The notes under the pieces were generated by a model. The model was not told where the DNA came from. It searched no databases and worked only from the letters and a program-made list of their open reading frames with translations. A stretch of DNA of 64,000 nucleotides, from NCBI GenBank assembly GCA_027382625.1, contig JAJKFJ010020648.1:95733-159732 (forward strand), written 5' to 3'. Position numbers and translations under genes: made by a program. Below, piece by piece: positions 59,356-64,000 of the stretch. Source of the DNA: Tetmemena sp. SeJ-2015 (taxonomy: Eukaryota > Ciliophora > Spirotrichea > Sporadotrichida > Oxytrichidae). Positions within the stretch are counted from its first letter, which is position 1. Every line of letters starts with the position of its first letter.

Positions 59356-59386
59356 CGCCCACAGTTTATTAATTATAATTATTTAA

Positions 59387-59820
59387 ATGAATACAAGCAA
59401 AGCCATCCTATTATTAATATTCGCATTTGCTGTCCTAGTCCAGCATTCGATCTCTAAAAACCTTCAGAAAATCTACATAAGCGACCCTACAACCAAGCCA
59501 CTACTCCTTGAGGGACAAGTTGGGGATGAGTTTGAGATTGAAGTAAACCCAGAATTAGTAAATGGAATGGCTTATAGCACATCACCCAAAATATCACTCT
59601 TAGTTAATTAATATGCTAATTAGTTGATGGCAATGCGGAAAGACAAGTTGACCTCAAAGCGACAAACATTTTCAGGGTCAGATTGGAAAGACAAGGAGGG
59701 GATATTCTTCTGAGAATTATGTTCAGACTCACAAAGCAAGAGGCAAATAAACTAAATACCTCTGATAGAACTAACGTCGTTGAGGTATTTGTCAACTCTT
59801 ATGACTTCAACTAACTCTGA
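59387..59820 (+). CDS. small secreted protein, possibly chagasin-like
   Basis: ATG at 59387 with a signal peptide (AILLLIFAFAVLVQHSIS). Mature part of about 110 residues: LLEGQVGDEFEIEVNPELVN, then LVDGNAERQVDLKATNIFRV and NVVEVFVNSYDFN. The early GDEFEIEVNP block followed by beta-strands recalls chagasin-type cysteine-protease inhibitors, but the diagnostic NPTTGY and GxG loops are not clear, so this is weak. One IES (59606-59625). TGA at 59818. Confidence 0.72.
59606..59625 (+). other. IES, 20 nt, pointer TTAGTT
   Basis: TTAGTT at 59600-59605 and 59620-59625. Removal gives PKISLLVDGNAERQVDLKA. Confidence 0.9.
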
Positions 59821-59909
59821 GAATATATAATTTCATTACGAATCCATTTTGTTTCATGAATAGGAATATAAGTAAGCTAGATTTAAGATATTAGTATTTA
59901 ATAAAGCAA

Positions 59910-63346
<3,437 letters not shown>

Positions 63347-63475
63347 AATTTTAATTGTATATTTAATATCAAGAATCAATGTTTATTGCATTTTAGCAAT
63401 TATAATTTTAGGATACAAAGCTTTTTTAATAATTTTATAATAAATTAATATATTTTACAAGATAGATGAGGAGGA

Positions 63476-64000
63476 TTTACTCAGCAGCTGTATTGGTAGC
63501 GCTAGCAACAGTTGCTTACTGCGATGAGAAGTGCAGATTTGCACCTCTATATTCAAAAACTGATTTGATAAAAGATGAAAAGCTCAGAACTGAGTTCCTG
63601 AGCAAGTATATAGCTTAGGAGGCTAAATTCATTAAGCAATATGGAACTAACGAAGTAGGTCTTCAATATTCTAAGAATAAAAATTTATTTGTGCATTTGT
63701 AACAGTTTTTTATGTTGTAGTATTAAATTATTTTCATTTTTGAGTAAGAAGATATTGAATATAATAGAAATGGCTTTTGGTTAAATTAATATTTAACTTT
63801 TGCGCTATTATTTATCTCTGCTGGCTTCCTTAATTTTTTGTCCTTTTTCCTGATAGTTTTTATAAACAATATTTGAAGAATCGTTATATTTGTCTGGTAG
63901 TTTAGACTCTTAGATTAATTTACAAGCCATTTTAAAAATTATGGTATTTCAAAGCAGTTTGAGGAAAAATATAATTTCTATAAGGTTTAATCATTTTAAA
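63476..64000 (+). CDS. tandem paralogue of the GH1 gene, 5' part only (runs out of the window)
   Basis: ATG at 63476 with a signal peptide (AAVLVALATVAYC) and a mature start DEKCRFAPLYSKTDLIK then FLSKYIAQEAKFIKQYGTN, closely parallel to DETCRFAPSFNKANILA and FLDKFISQEAKFFRGIGT of the neighbour. Coding signal ends near 63665, exactly where the neighbour has its own interruption after DSTGL, and AT-rich DNA follows to the window end. So only the first MDS is visible. Whether it also is scrambled cannot be seen. Confidence 0.75.

Overview
The window reads as germline (micronuclear) DNA of a spirotrich ciliate of the Oxytricha/Stylonychia/Tetmemena kind. Three things in the sequence show this. 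(1) Long protein-coding frames run through many TAA and TAG codons placed where families expect Gln, and only TGA ends proteins. (2) Introns are tiny (29-55 nt, GT..AG). (3) Many genes are interrupted by short AT-rich inserts that are not introns: each is flanked by a short direct repeat (a pointer, 2-14 nt), and removing the insert plus one repeat copy restores a conserved protein. These are internal eliminated sequences (IESs) between macronuclear-destined segments (MDSs). The species is inferred, not proven.

Layout, left to right: DHHC palmitoyltransferase (5' truncated), small ORF, SK-like K+ channel, Asn/Gln-rich ORF, CEP78-like LRR protein, RAD51, membrane protein (1-14 kb); SMUBP-2-type helicase, large TPR protein with nine clear IESs, coiled-coil GAR/Gas2 protein, ZZ zinc-finger protein, COA1/TIM21-like protein (14-28 kb); secreted GH130-like enzyme, an AT-rich stretch with an RG/Gln-rich gene, a scrambled and inverted five-MDS gene, two hypotheticals (28-37 kb); SNM1/PSO2 nuclease, NEK-like kinase, NUDIX hydrolase, coiled-coil proteins, a MutL-family protein (37-51 kb); a coiled-coil protein, RPA2, another coiled-coil protein, SNRNP27, a small secreted protein (51-60 kb); and a family 1 glycoside hydrolase gene in a classic odd/even scrambled arrangement, followed by a tandem paralogue cut by the window end (60-64 kb).

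The main discovery is two scrambled genes. In the GH1 gene, nine even-numbered segments lie in order at 59910-62563 and the eight odd-numbered ones that fit between them lie at 62620-63346. Fifteen of the sixteen joins were placed by following the reading frame, the last by the frame as well, and all sixteen share pointers of 4-14 nt; the summed length up to the last join stays in phase. In the gene at 32716-35460 the macronuclear order a-c-b-d-e is stored as a(-) b(+) c(-) d(+) e(+); joining by the pointers gives exactly 337 codons including the stop.

The genes are mostly unrelated neighbours, as expected of a germline in which each locus becomes its own gene-sized chromosome. Several repair or replication genes (RAD51, SNM1, MutL homologue, RPA2, SMUBP-2-type helicase) fall in the window. 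Many frames also contain isolated 1-nt breaks at short homopolymers; I read these as long-read sequencing errors, so gene models are given as outer spans with the breaks noted.
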